Source: G963663495 sp963663495
Lineage (GTDB): Bacteria; Bacteroidota; Rhodothermia; Rhodothermales; Bin80
Direction: 5' to 3'
DNA: 64,000 bases
Assembly (NCBI GenBank): GCA_963663495.1
Contig: OY760427.1
Span: 4,898,001-4,962,000 of the forward strand
In this document: positions 38,113 through 47,078 of the stretch, piece by piece
Layout of the letters: each line of letters begins with the position of its first letter
Position numbering within the stretch: the stretch's first letter is position 1
Notes under the pieces: model-generated
Told to the model about the DNA's origin: nothing
Databases searched by the model: none
What the model saw: only the letters and a program-made list of their open reading frames with translations
Made by a program: the position numbers and the translations under genes

Positions 38113-39039
38113 ATGCATCAGGCAGTACTTGCGGCCGCTGCAAGGATTGGGCGGCATGTTCGCAGAACACCGCTGGTGCAGTCCATATCGCTCCCGGGAC
38201 ATCCCTTTCTGAAGCTTGAAAATGTCCAGGTAACGGGCTCTTTCAAGATTCGCGGGGCTTTAAACAAGATAATGTGCCTTAACACGAAGCAGTGTAATGC
38301 CGGAATCGTAACGGCATCTACAGGAAACCACGGCCTTGCTGTAGCGCATGCACTCTCCAAGACCGGCGTGGAAGGGGTCATCTTCCTGCCAGAAACCTCT
38401 GCCTCTTATAAAGTGCAATTGCTTGAACATTTTGGTGTTGCGCTCCGGTTTTTCGGCAAGGATGGCTTGGGCGCCGAAAATGAGGCGCGGCGTGCAGCCG
38501 CCGAGAACCATCGGACGTACGTTTCGCCCTACAACGATCCCGATGTTGTTGCCGGTCAAGGCACGGTGGCCGCCGAAATGCTCTCGCAACAACCTGCACT
38601 TAACGCGATTTTTGTTGCCGCAGGAGGCGGAGGGCTCATAGGTGGCATGGCGGCATACGTACGGAATGTGCGACCTAGTGTCCATGTGATTGGATGTTCA
38701 CCCCAAGCGTCCCCAGCCATGCATGCTTCGGTTGATGCGGGAAGGATCGTCGAAACGCCGGTATTCCCGACACTGTCTGACGGCACCGCCGGAGGCCTCG
38801 AAAAAGACACCATCACCTTCCCCCTTTGCTCCAACTTCGTGACCGACTGGCTGACCGTTGAGGAGGATGCAATCGCGGACGCTATGCGGTATCTTTATCG
38901 AAATGAATCTATCATGGTAGAGGGCGCGGCCGGCGTGGTTGTCGCTACTTGGCTGCAGCATGCATACCGGTTTGCAGGCAAGCGCGTGGGGCTGGTCCTA
39001 TGCGGAGGTAACGTAGATGCAAACTGGTTTAAGCGCTAG
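38113..39039 (+). CDS. PLP-dependent threonine/serine dehydratase family enzyme
   Basis: A 308-aa fold-type II PLP enzyme. The PLP lysine lies in TGSFKIRGA, substrate and phosphate contacts in STGNHGLAVA and AAGGGGLIGG, and the C-terminal block is GAAGVVVAT. There is no regulatory ACT domain, as in catabolic serine/threonine dehydratases or hydroxyectoine-type dehydratases; exact substrate unresolved. Its 3' end overlaps the RidA-like gene by 23 bp. Dehydratases release reactive enamines, which RidA proteins hydrolyse, so the pairing is meaningful. Confidence 0.9.
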   Translation: MHQAVLAAAARIGRHVRRTPLVQSISLPGHPFLKLENVQVTGSFKIRGALNKIMCLNTKQCNAGIVTASTGNHGLAVAHALSKTGVEGVIFLPETSASYKVQLLEHFGVALRFFGKDGLGAENEARRAAAENHRTYVSPYNDPDVVAGQGTVAAEMLSQQPALNAIFVAAGGGGLIGGMAAYVRNVRPSVHVIGCSPQASPAMHASVDAGRIVETPVFPTLSDGTAGGLEKDTITFPLCSNFVTDWLTVEEDAIADAMRYLYRNESIMVEGAAGVVVATWLQHAYRFAGKRVGLVLCGGNVDANWFKR

Positions 39040-39553
39040 TGCAGCAGGGTTGGCGGGCCTGCTCCTTCTTTTATCGTGCACCACGCCGGAGCCCGATCCC
39101 GAGGCACGGCTTGCTGAGCTTGGAATAAGACTCCCGGCAGCTCCCGCCCCCGTTGCCAACTATGTGCGCAGTGCACCTGCCGGGAACCTTGTGTTTTTGG
39201 CAGGTCATGGTCCGTTGCGGGAAGATGGTACGTACGTTACCGGTAAGGTCGGCCGAGACCTTACCACCGATGAAGGGTATGCGGCCGCAAGGCTGGCAGG
39301 TATTGCGCTCCTGTCCTCTTTGAAAGCGGAGTTGGGAGATCTGCGCCGTGTCCGACGCATCGTGAAAGCTGTAGGAATGGTCAACGCCGATTCCTCCTTT
39401 ACGGAGCACTCCACTGTCGTTAACGGGTTTTCTGACCTGATGGTTGATGTCTTCAGTGACCGTGGTCTGCATGCACGGTCTGCTGTTGGGATGGCATCGC
39501 TGCCCATTGGCCTTGCAGTGGAAATAGACATGGTAGTCTTGGTCGATTCGTGA
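39017..39553 (+). CDS. RidA/YjgF-family protein with lipoprotein signal
   Basis: A 178-aa protein that starts with a lipoprotein signal (GLAGLLLLLSCTTPEP) followed by a Rid-family domain (about 45-178: SAPAGNLVFLAGHGPLREDG, GYAAARLAGIALLSSLKAEL, HARSAVGMASLPIGLAVEID). RidA proteins hydrolyse 2-aminoacrylate-type imines in the cytosol, whereas this one carries an export and lipid-anchor signal. It overlaps the dehydratase gene by 23 bp. The ATG cannot easily be moved downstream without losing the first part of the domain, so the leader appears genuine. Confidence 0.88.
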   Translation: MQTGLSASAAGLAGLLLLLSCTTPEPDPEARLAELGIRLPAAPAPVANYVRSAPAGNLVFLAGHGPLREDGTYVTGKVGRDLTTDEGYAAARLAGIALLSSLKAELGDLRRVRRIVKAVGMVNADSSFTEHSTVVNGFSDLMVDVFSDRGLHARSAVGMASLPIGLAVEIDMVVLVDS

Positions 39554-39617
39554 CGACTGGCAAAATCGTCCTCTGGTCCGACACGGTGCCGTTTCATAAA
39601 TGCTGACGTTAATATGA

Positions 39618-40087
39618 GGGAATTATATACGTGAGTGACCATATTCAAATCGTACACAGTCAGGCACTAGTATCAATTTCACGGGTCATAGGGGTCGGTA
39701 ACCCGAACGCCCCTCGCCGTGCAGCAGCCCCAATCCCGGAGGCCAGTATGTTTGCAGCCGCATTCAGGTCCGCATGATCCGCATGGCCACAGGGCATACA
39801 CTTGAATTTGCTCTGCGTCTTACGGTTACTCGCTTCTGTGTGCCCACACACATAACACCGCTGACTGGTATAGGCAGCGGTAACCTTTATCACCTTGCGG
39901 CACTTATAGCCCAGCATCTGATCCAGCTGGCCCCAACCTGTTCGCAGTATCTCACGGTTGAGGCCAGACTTCTGTCTGACGTTTGTGCCAAAGCTCTCCA
40001 TCGTCCCCTTAGCTGAACGTGTCATCGCTTTGATCTTTAGATCCTCCAGTATCACCGTTGAGGAGCATTTGGCAATACTGCGACTTA
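39618..40087 (-). pseudogene. TnpB C-terminal fragment (copy C)
   Basis: Reads from the right element end (GGGAATTATATACGTGAGTG at 39618) to about tnpB residue 265, where a group II intron tail begins at 40088. It carries the zinc finger and RuvC-III DLNAAANIL, with several substitutions (CYVCGH, CMPCGH). The flanking 8-mer outside the right end is TCATATTA. No start codon or N-terminal half. Confidence 0.85.
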
Positions 40088-40113
40088 TCGGGTAGCCCTG
40101 GGGAATTTCACCC
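40088..40113 (-). repeat. Group II intron 3' tail remnant inside tnpB copy C
   Basis: 26 bp that match the domain VI/3' end of the group II intron at 54274 with one difference (TCGGGTAGCCC, then GGGGAATTTCACCC). The exon side resumes exactly in the tnpB sequence (AAGTCGCAG). The rest of the intron has been lost, and an IS4 relic follows. Confidence 0.75.
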
Positions 40114-40545
40114 ATAAGCGCTAACTTGTTTTGTTGCTGATTAGGTATCGTTCGATCTGATATTTTCTCGCACGGGGAGGTTCGACCAATCCACTGGAAA
40201 TAGCTTGCCACTCTTGGATCATCCAGACCAGCCCACAGCGCGGTTCAACCGCCCGTATCACCTGATTCAAGGCGAATTGGAATTCCATCCACGGACTGTG
40301 CTTCAATGGGGTAGCCCCAAGGGGAAAATGTCCGTGCGTGACGGACAATCTTTTCGGTGAGCAATGCTACGAGGAGCTTGCCGTATAACCAGGCCTTAGA
40401 GCTCTCCTCATCGAATTTAGGCAGGTGTCCCAGCTGGGCCAGTGATTTGAAACGCTTGAATACGAGTTCTACCTGCCAGCGCAGTCGGTACCACTGCAGC
40501 ACATCTGTTGCAGGATATTTGTCCTGTGGGAAAGTCGTAAACAAA
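40114..40545 (-). pseudogene. IS4-family transposase, C-terminal part
   Basis: Encodes FTTFPQDKYPATDVLQWYRL followed by RWQVELVFKRFKSLAQLGHL, the full Y-(2)-R-(3)-E-(6)-K signature of IS4 transposases, and then, after a frame change near 40290, the C-terminal tail (PLKHSPWMEFQFALNQVIRA). It is the downstream half of the gene at 42003-42455, separated by tnpB element D. The last 8 bp (TAAACAAA, 40538-40545) are the target duplication. Confidence 0.82.
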
Positions 40546-40746
40546 GGGAGTTATATGGCTGAATGCCACGCGTTTTCGCAGGAATTACTTTTTGTGCTTT
40601 GGTGGTGCAGACAGGATGGCTTTCGCCAGTTTTTCATAATCGGTTCCCGCTTTTCACGAAAAACTGCAATTATTTCAAATAACTCAACACGTGGGTACGC
40701 ATGGAATATAATTATCATATATTAGAGAGTTATATATCACAGTGCC

Positions 40747-41997
40747 ATGCCCGAAACGGTTAGTGCATACCGCAATATCACATACAGGCTGTTGCCCGGA
40801 AGTCGAAGTAACGCCAAGCAACTTGCTGGATTAGCGGGTGCGTGTAGGTTTGTGTGGAATGCCATCCTCGCAGAGCAGAGCGAGGCCTACAAGAAAGCGA
40901 AAGAGGCTGGAGAGAAGCCGCCCTCGGTAAGCTTCTTCTCGCTGGGGAAGCGGTTCACGGCACTGCGCCGTACGGTCGAGTGGCTACCTGAATACTCCTT
41001 TGGTGTCGTTAGATACACATTGAAATATCAGGCGGATGCATGGAAGGCATTCTTCAAGGAAGGTAAGAGAAGACCGAGATTCCATTCCAGACGTGGTAGT
41101 ACGCCTTCGTTCACGATCCCGGATAACGTAAGGGTTCGGGATGGCAAGCTGTATATCCCGAAAGTGGGATATATGGCGCTCCGCAGGCGGGGAGGCAACC
41201 CGTACCCTGATGGTATACCCATCAAAGCCACTGTAAAGAAGAACGCCGGCAAATGGTATGCTGTCATCTGCTACAAGATTGAGGCACCTGTAATAGAGGA
41301 TACCGGCAGTGCTGTAGGCATTGACCGTAATTGCGGGCAGATCGCTATGGTCTCCACAGAGGGCGATACAAGCATTATCAGACAACCGGATACGAAGCGT
41401 CTTGATGCCAAGTTGAAGCGGCATCAGCGAAGACTGGCGAGACAGAAGAAAGGCTCCAACCGTCGTAACAGGCGGAAGCATAGAATCGCCCGCATACAGC
41501 GCAAGCGTGCTAACATCCTCAAGAATGCGAACCACCAGGTAAGTCGCAGTATTGCCAAATGCTCCTCAACGGTGATACTGGAGGACCTAAAGATCAAAGC
41601 GATGACACGTTCAGCTAAGGGGACGATGGAGAGCTTTGGCACAAACGTCAGACAGAAGTCTGGCCTCAACCGTGGAATACTGCGAACAGGTTGGGGCCAG
41701 CTGGATCAGATGCTGGGCTATAAGTGCCGCAAGGTGATAAAGGTTACCGCTGCCTATACCAGTCAGCGGTGTTCTGTGTGTGGGCACACAGAAGCGAGTA
41801 ACCGTAAGACGCGGAGCACATTCACGTGTATGTCCTGTGGCCATGCGGATCATGCAGACCTGAATGCGGCTGCAAACATACTGGCCTCCGGGATTGGGGC
41901 TTCTGCACGGCGAGGGGCGTTCGGGTTACCGACCCCTATGACCCGTGAAATTGATACTAGTGCCTCACTGTGTACAGTTGGTCACTCACGTATATAA
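40747..41997 (+). CDS. tnpB: TnpB RNA-guided nuclease, copy D
   Basis: This 416-aa TnpB is intact. N-terminal wedge/REC-like region (ITYRLLPGSRSNAKQLAGLA at 11-30), RuvC-I D193 (AVGIDRNCG), an arginine-rich bridging segment (220-256), RuvC-II E279 (VILEDLK), a zinc finger C342/C345/C361/C364, and RuvC-III D371 (DHADLNAAANIL). TnpB proteins are RuvC nucleases guided by an RNA made from the element's right end. No tnpA is present. It differs from copy G by one residue (W170 versus G170). Confidence 0.95.
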   Translation: MPETVSAYRNITYRLLPGSRSNAKQLAGLAGACRFVWNAILAEQSEAYKKAKEAGEKPPSVSFFSLGKRFTALRRTVEWLPEYSFGVVRYTLKYQADAWKAFFKEGKRRPRFHSRRGSTPSFTIPDNVRVRDGKLYIPKVGYMALRRRGGNPYPDGIPIKATVKKNAGKWYAVICYKIEAPVIEDTGSAVGIDRNCGQIAMVSTEGDTSIIRQPDTKRLDAKLKRHQRRLARQKKGSNRRNRRKHRIARIQRKRANILKNANHQVSRSIAKCSSTVILEDLKIKAMTRSAKGTMESFGTNVRQKSGLNRGILRTGWGQLDQMLGYKCRKVIKVTAAYTSQRCSVCGHTEASNRKTRSTFTCMSCGHADHADLNAAANILASGIGASARRGAFGLPTPMTREIDTSASLCTVGHSRI

Positions 41998-42002
41998 TTC
42001 CC
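41877..42002 (+). ncRNA. Candidate guide-RNA (omega/reRNA) scaffold, copy D
   Basis: The tnpB 3' end and right terminus, where TnpB guide RNAs are normally produced. A GC-rich hairpin (AGGGG...CGG-GTTA-CCG...CCCCT) is followed by ACTGTGTACAGT and the terminus. The guide would begin after 42002 with TAAACAAAATCACGTA. Position by analogy; no transcript evidence. Confidence 0.4.
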
Positions 42003-42455
42003 TAAACAAAATCACGTAGCGCGCAAAGCGTATCGTTTCCTCCAAGGGGGTTTTCCCTTCCTGCTTGCGGTCTTGTATATGGTGTGGCGGGCCTTCTTGG
42101 CCGCTTCCTCTGTTTTCCTTAGCACACATAGACGGCCCGGTACCGGAGGGTCCGCTTGCACTTTAGCGGTCCAGACGCCAACAGCACCGATACGCTCCAA
42201 GGATTCCACCGCTGCCAACAGGTCGAAAGGCTTGTCCAACTCCGTCAAATAGCGTAGCGCACCTGTATTCACACGCACCGTTAGATACCCATTGGCTCGC
42301 GCCACATGCTGAATACCGTAGGCCGTCGCATATCCCCGATCCGCCAGAATATGGTCACCCGCACGTATTGGAAACTGCTTGAATGATTCCGCTGTGCCGT
42401 TCCCCTTCGTGGAAGTAAGCTTACAATAATCACAGCCCAGTGAGGGCAGGTTCAC
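42003..42455 (-). pseudogene. IS4-family transposase, middle part
   Basis: Minus-strand fragment with the DDE block GDHILADRGYATAYGIQHVA and downstream beta-strand region, cut on the upstream side by IS1380 copy 2. A missing base in a run of A near 42048 shifts the frame (KGKPPW instead of KGKTPLEE), so the transposase was already damaged or decayed later. It continues at 40545 beyond element D. Confidence 0.8.
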
Positions 42456-43716
42456 TCGGTCCCAAGCTCGGATTACGCATAGCCTTGAGGAGTTAGTGCG
42501 GCAGTACCTGCTGCAACATGTGCAGGGGTGGGGACGTCAGTCAGATGCGGACAAGCTTCGAAGGGACCCCGCCATGCGCGTGGCCACTTCTTCAAAAGGG
42601 GTATGGAGGCATTACAGGACGATAGGTCCCTGGAATCCCAGCCAACCATGTCTCGGTTCGTGCGCATGTTGACCGGGAATAAGAACTTCAAGAAGTTGCG
42701 CCGTTTTGCAGAGACATTCGCCATGGAGCACCTGCTGCAGCGTGGTGGCGGGAAGCGCCGCCCCGAGGTGGTCTTTGATATGGACGGTGTACCGGTAGAT
42801 ACGCATGGCAAGCAGCAGGGCAGCAAGTGGAACGGATATTATAAGCGCATCATCTTGATATTATAAGCGCACCATCTTTCTGCCCCTTATCGCCATATGC
42901 GGTGAGTCGGGCGATATGTTGGGGGCGGAATTGCGAGGGGGCACGCAGAATGTGGTGAAGGACTGCTACGGTTTCATTCGACGCATTGGGCTGGCATTGC
43001 GTGAACATGTGGCCGACAAGGTCATTGTCCGTTTGGACGCAGGCTTCAACAGTGGAGAGTTATGTGATAAGCTGGAGAACGACCGTATCGGCTATGTGAT
43101 GCGTCTGAAAGGAAACGATGTGATTGACGGGCTTGCGCTGCCTCATTTGGAGGGTGATCAGCCGTCGGACGAATGCTACCACGAACTGCGCTACCGTGCA
43201 AAGTGCTGGTCCGTAGAGCGTCGTGTGGTGCTCGTGGTTGATCCGGTGCCGGGAGAGCTTTTTCCGCGGCATTTCTATCTGATCACCGATCTGGATGCAG
43301 AAGCCTATCCGGCAGAGCAGCTTGTGAATCTGTACCGGAAGAGAGGAAAGGCGGAAAAGCACTTCGGGGAGCTGAATGCGGCTTGCTCCATGGCGCTGTC
43401 GTCGGTTCCCCGTCCGAAGACACACTATAAGGGCCGGCCTGTAGTGCGGGTGCCTGATGAGTCGGAACAGGATGGGTCGGAACAGGATGCCGAGATCCGA
43501 GCCGAGAACGAGGTCCTGCTACAGGTATACCTTCTAACTTATCAGCTCATGCATGTGGGGCGCTGCCTTATGCGGGAGCCTGACGAATCCCAGATAAGTC
43601 TGAGCACCTATCGCGAGCGTGTACTCAAGGTAGGAGCCCGCTTCGTACAACACGCGCGCAACATCGTTATCCATATTGCCGCTAGTGCAGATGCTGCATG
43701 GGAGCAATCTTGGTGA
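42456..43716 (+). pseudogene. IS1380-family transposase, truncated and frameshifted
   Basis: Same protein family as copy 1 and retains the 32 bp lost there. It has its own lesions: no N-terminus, one base missing near 42591 (TTCTTCAAAAG versus TTCTTCCAAAAG), a 22-bp tandem duplication at about 42839-42882, and an early stop after AWEQSW. The catalytic region (RLDAGFNSGELCDKLENDRI) is intact in the last long frame, but no complete transposase can be made. Confidence 0.82.
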
Positions 43717-44027
43717 CGCTATTGTCAACTCACATGGATCACGCTTCCCTTGAAGAGCTAGTCAAGTCATATTTGCGCCTGCGCTCCGACACCGCAGGCG
43801 CCCAACGCGGAAAGCGGAAAGAGAAGGTAGGCAGAGGTGTGTCTACCCGACAGACGTCTGCCCAAAATCTCGGTAATGTGACCGCTATCGTGTCGGGAAA
43901 AGGGCCTAAACTGGTGTTTTCAGCCCCTCTCATGGTCGTCCCTTCGCATGAACAATGCACAATCGGTCCTGCAGGTACCGAAACAGCTCTTTTAGACCCG
44001 AACAGGGTACGACATGAATATTGCAGG
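42456..44027 (+). mobile_element. IS1380-type element, copy 2 (5'-truncated)
   Basis: Aligns with copy 1 from TCGGTCCCAAGCTCGG to the right end GACATGAATATTGCAGG. It lacks the first 55 or so codons of the transposase. On the right it joins a tnpB N-terminal fragment at 44028, on the left an IS4 relic. Confidence 0.8.
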
Positions 44028-44603
44028 ATTACAGGTGCCTCAATCTTGTAGCAGATGACAGCATACCATTTGCCGGCGTTCTTCTTTACAGTGGCTTTGA
44101 CGGGTATTCCATCAGGGTACGTACGGGTTGCCTCCCCGCCTGCGGAGCGCCATGTATCCCACTTTCGGGATATACAGCTTGCCATCCCGAACCCTTACGT
44201 TATCCGGGATCGTGAACGAAGGCGTACTACCACGTCTGGAATGGAATCTCGATCTTCTCTTACCCTCCTTGAAGAATGCCTTCCATGCATCCGCTTGATA
44301 TTTCAATGTGTATCTAACGACACCAAAGGAGTATTCAGGTAGCCACTCGACCGTGCGGCGCAGCGCCGTGAACCGCTTCCCCAGCGAGAAGAAGCTTACC
44401 GAGGGCGGCTTCTCTCCAGCCTCTTTCGCTTTCTTGTACGCCTCGCTCTGCTCTGCGAGGATGGCATTCCACACAAACCTACACGCACCCGCTAATCCAG
44501 CAAGCTGCTTGGCGTTACGTCCGACTTCCGGGCAATAGCCTGTATGTGATATTGCGGTATGCACTAACCGTTTCGGGCATGGCACTGTCGTACTATAACC
44601 CCC
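44028..44603 (-). pseudogene. TnpB N-terminal fragment (copy E), core-type left end
   Basis: Encodes tnpB residues 1 to about 183 on the minus strand with frameshifts near the start (CPEVGRNAKQLAGLAG) and near 44130 (duplicated bases giving NPYVP). It is cut by IS1380 copy 2. Its left terminus reads GGGGGTTATAGTA just before the tnpB start and has no 179-bp IS1595-type segment, so it represents a shorter core form. Confidence 0.82.
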
Positions 44604-44759
44604 ATTGTTAACCAACACGGAATGGTACAACGCCATTCGTGGGTTTTGCAAGAGACTCTCTGGACAGATTCATGTTCATCATGTCCTATCAATAGTTACT
44701 GCGTGCAGGATTTCAGTAGTCTCTTCCGGGAGTCCCTTCGCCGCTTTCCTGTTCGCGCC

Positions 44760-45797
44760 TTACGCGGCTGCTACACCAGCCTGTGCTCCTTCCTGTACCG
44801 ACATCATCCCCATCGCTAGCCTCACCTTGTGCCGAATCTCATCGCGCATGGACTCGTTCTCCGCCAACCACTTCTTCGTCGCATTGCGCCCCTGACCAAT
44901 TCGTATGTCACCGTAGCCATACCACGAACCACTCTTCCGCAAGACATCCTTACTCACTCCAAGATCCACCAACTCCCCAAGCGAAGACACGCCCTCGCCG
45001 TAGATAATATCAAACTCCGCCATCTTGAACGGCGGCGCTACCTTGTTCTTCACCACCTTAACACGCGTCCGGTTGCCTACCACATCCGTCCCCTCCTTCA
45101 CCGCACCAATACGCCGAATATCCAACCGAACAGAACTGTAAAACTTCAGCGCCCTCCCACCAGGCGTCGTCTCCGGACTCCCGAACATTACTCCAATCTT
45201 CTCGCGCAGCTGATTGATGAATATCAGTACCGTGTTCGAACGACTGATTATCCCGGTCAACTTGCGAAGAGCTTGACTCATGAGCCTGGCCTGCAACCCC
45301 ACATGTCTATCCCCCATGTCTCCCTCAATCTCCGCCCGCGGAACCAGCGCTGCCACCGAATCCACCACTATCAGATCCAATGCGCCGCTTCGAACCAGCA
45401 TCTCGCAAATACTCAGCGCCTGTTCACCTGTATCCGGCTGCGACATCAATAACGCATCAATGTCCACTCCCAGCTGCTCCGCATACGCCGGATCAAATGC
45501 ATGCTCCGCATCAATAAATGCGCCCACACCTCCCAGCTTCTGCGCCTCCGCAAGACAGTGCGTGGCAAGCGTCGTCTTACCCGAAGACTCAGGACCGAAT
45601 ATCTCAATGATACGCCCGCGGGGTATACCGCCCACTCCCAACGCTGCATCAAGTGCCAGCGACCCTGTGGAAACAGATTCCACACGCACCGCCGGTGCAT
45701 CACCCATCCGCATTATGGAACCCTTCCCATACTGCTTATGGATCTGCTTTAATGCCAGATCCAGAGCCCTATCCTTGCTTCCTTTGATCGCATTCAT
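44760..45797 (-). CDS. recA: Recombinase RecA
   Basis: This 345-aa homologous recombination and SOS co-protease is complete. Walker A is GPESSGKTT (68-76); Walker B lies in LIVVDSVAAL; the L1/L2 loop regions (EIEGDMGDRHVGLQARLMSQ, TTPGGRALKFYSSVRLDIRR) and the C-terminal domain are intact, and no intein is present. A tnpB element ends 25 bp upstream of its ATG. Only a short leader with AGAAAAGG as likely ribosome-binding site remains between them, so native upstream control is displaced by 1.46 kb. Confidence 0.97.
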   Translation of the reverse strand: MNAIKGSKDRALDLALKQIHKQYGKGSIMRMGDAPAVRVESVSTGSLALDAALGVGGIPRGRIIEIFGPESSGKTTLATHCLAEAQKLGGVGAFIDAEHAFDPAYAEQLGVDIDALLMSQPDTGEQALSICEMLVRSGALDLIVVDSVAALVPRAEIEGDMGDRHVGLQARLMSQALRKLTGIISRSNTVLIFINQLREKIGVMFGSPETTPGGRALKFYSSVRLDIRRIGAVKEGTDVVGNRTRVKVVKNKVAPPFKMAEFDIIYGEGVSSLGELVDLGVSKDVLRKSGSWYGYGDIRIGQGRNATKKWLAENESMRDEIRHKVRLAMGMMSVQEGAQAGVAAA

Positions 45798-45822
45798 TGC
45801 CTTTTCTGCCTGGTTATTAATA

Positions 45823-45949
45823 GGGAATTATATACGTGAGTGACCAACTGTACACAGTGAGGCACTAGTATCAATTTCACGGGTCATAGGGGTCGGTAAC
45901 CCGAACGCCCCTCGCCGTGCAGAAGCCCCAATCCCGGAGGCCAGTATGT
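45823..45949 (-). ncRNA. Candidate guide-RNA scaffold, copy F
   Basis: Equivalent of the region in copy D. The guide would start with TATTAATAACCAGGCA, that is, the target duplication plus the recA leader. By analogy with characterised TnpB systems only. Confidence 0.4.
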
Positions 45950-47078
45950 TTGCAGCCGCATTCAGGTCTGCATGATCCGCATGTCCACAGGACATACACG
46001 TGAATGTGCTCCGCGTCTTACGGTTACTCGCTTCTGTGTGCCCACACACAGAACACCGCTGACTGGTATAGGCAGCGGTAACCTTTATCACCTTGCGGCA
46101 CTTATAGCCCAGCATCTGATCCAGCTGGCCCCAACCTGTTCGCAGTATTCCACGGTTGAGGCCAGACTTCTGTCTGACGTTTGTGCCAAAGCTCTCCATC
46201 GTCCCCTTAGCTGAACGTGTCATCGCTTTGATCTTCAGGTCCTCCAGTATCACCGTTGAGGAGCATTTGGCAATACTGCGACTTACCTGGTGGTTCGCAT
46301 TCTTGAGGATGGTAGCACGCTTGCGCTGTATGCGGGCGATTCTATGCTTCCGCCTGTTACGACGGTTGGAGCCTTTCTTCTGTCTCGCCAGTCTTCGCTG
46401 ATGCCGCTTCAACTTGGCATCAAGACGCTTCGTATCCGGTTGTCTGATAATGCTTGTATCGCCCTCTGTGGAGACCATAGCGATCTGCCCGCAATTACGG
46501 TCAATGCCTACAGCACTGCCGGTATCCTCTATTACAGGTGCCTCAATCTTGTAGCAGATGACAGCATACCCTTTGCCGGCGTTCTTCTTTACAGTGGCTT
46601 TGATGGGTATACCATCAGGGTACGGGTTGCCTCCCCGCCTGCGGAGCGCCATATATCCCACTTTCGGGATATACAGCTTGCCATCCCGAACCCTTACGTT
46701 ATCCGGGATCGTGAACGAAGGCGTACTACCACGTCTGGAATGGAATCTCGGTCTTCTCTTACCTTCCTTGAAGAATGCCTTCCATGCATCCGCCTGATAT
46801 TTCAATGTGTATCTAACGACACCAAAGGAGTATTCAGGTAGCCACTCGACCGTGCGGCGCAGTGCCGTGAACCGCTTCCCCAGCGAGAAGAAGCTTACCG
46901 AGGGCGGCTTCTCTCCAGCCTCTTTCGCTTTCTTGTAGGCCTCGCTCTGCTCTGCGAGGATGGCATTCCACACAAACCTACACGCACCCGCTAATCCAGC
47001 AAGTTGCTTGGCGTTACTTCGACTTCCGGGCAACAGCCTGTATGTGATATTGCGGTATGCACTAACCGTTTCGGGCAT
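45828..47078 (-). CDS. tnpB: TnpB RNA-guided nuclease, copy F
   Basis: 416 aa, intact, with all RuvC and zinc-finger residues as in copy D. It differs from D at residue 170 (G for W) and residue 256 (T for N). Its stop lies 30 nt before the recA start codon and it reads in the same direction, so transcripts from tnpB would run into recA. Confidence 0.95.
   Translation of the reverse strand: MPETVSAYRNITYRLLPGSRSNAKQLAGLAGACRFVWNAILAEQSEAYKKAKEAGEKPPSVSFFSLGKRFTALRRTVEWLPEYSFGVVRYTLKYQADAWKAFFKEGKRRPRFHSRRGSTPSFTIPDNVRVRDGKLYIPKVGYMALRRRGGNPYPDGIPIKATVKKNAGKGYAVICYKIEAPVIEDTGSAVGIDRNCGQIAMVSTEGDTSIIRQPDTKRLDAKLKRHQRRLARQKKGSNRRNRRKHRIARIQRKRATILKNANHQVSRSIAKCSSTVILEDLKIKAMTRSAKGTMESFGTNVRQKSGLNRGILRTGWGQLDQMLGYKCRKVIKVTAAYTSQRCSVCGHTEASNRKTRSTFTCMSCGHADHADLNAAANILASGIGASARRGAFGLPTPMTREIDTSASLCTVGHSRI

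Larger units (their letters stand above)
40546..42002 (+). mobile_element. tnpB element copy D (1457 bp) with 8-bp target duplication
   Basis: Ends GGGAGTTATAT (left) and ATATAATTCCC (right) are inverted. TAAACAAA flanks both sides (40538-40545 and 42003-42010). Removing the element plus one TAAACAAA restores the IS4 frame across the junction (RYVILFTTFP). The left 179 bp (40546-40724) is an internally deleted IS1595-type element; then comes tnpB with its own inner end copy (GAGAGTTATATATC). Length is identical to copies F and G. Confidence 0.9.

Noticed and set aside
40984..41535. 183-codon minus-strand frame recurring opposite each tnpB copy
   Set aside because: It is the antisense of conserved tnpB coding sequence and recurs only because tnpB is repeated.
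40546..42002. tnpB copies as ordinary IS200/IS605 (IS1341-type) elements
   Set aside because: Inverted termini and perfect 8-bp target duplications contradict HUH-type transposition, and no tnpA is found near any copy. The ends match the IS1595-family element instead.
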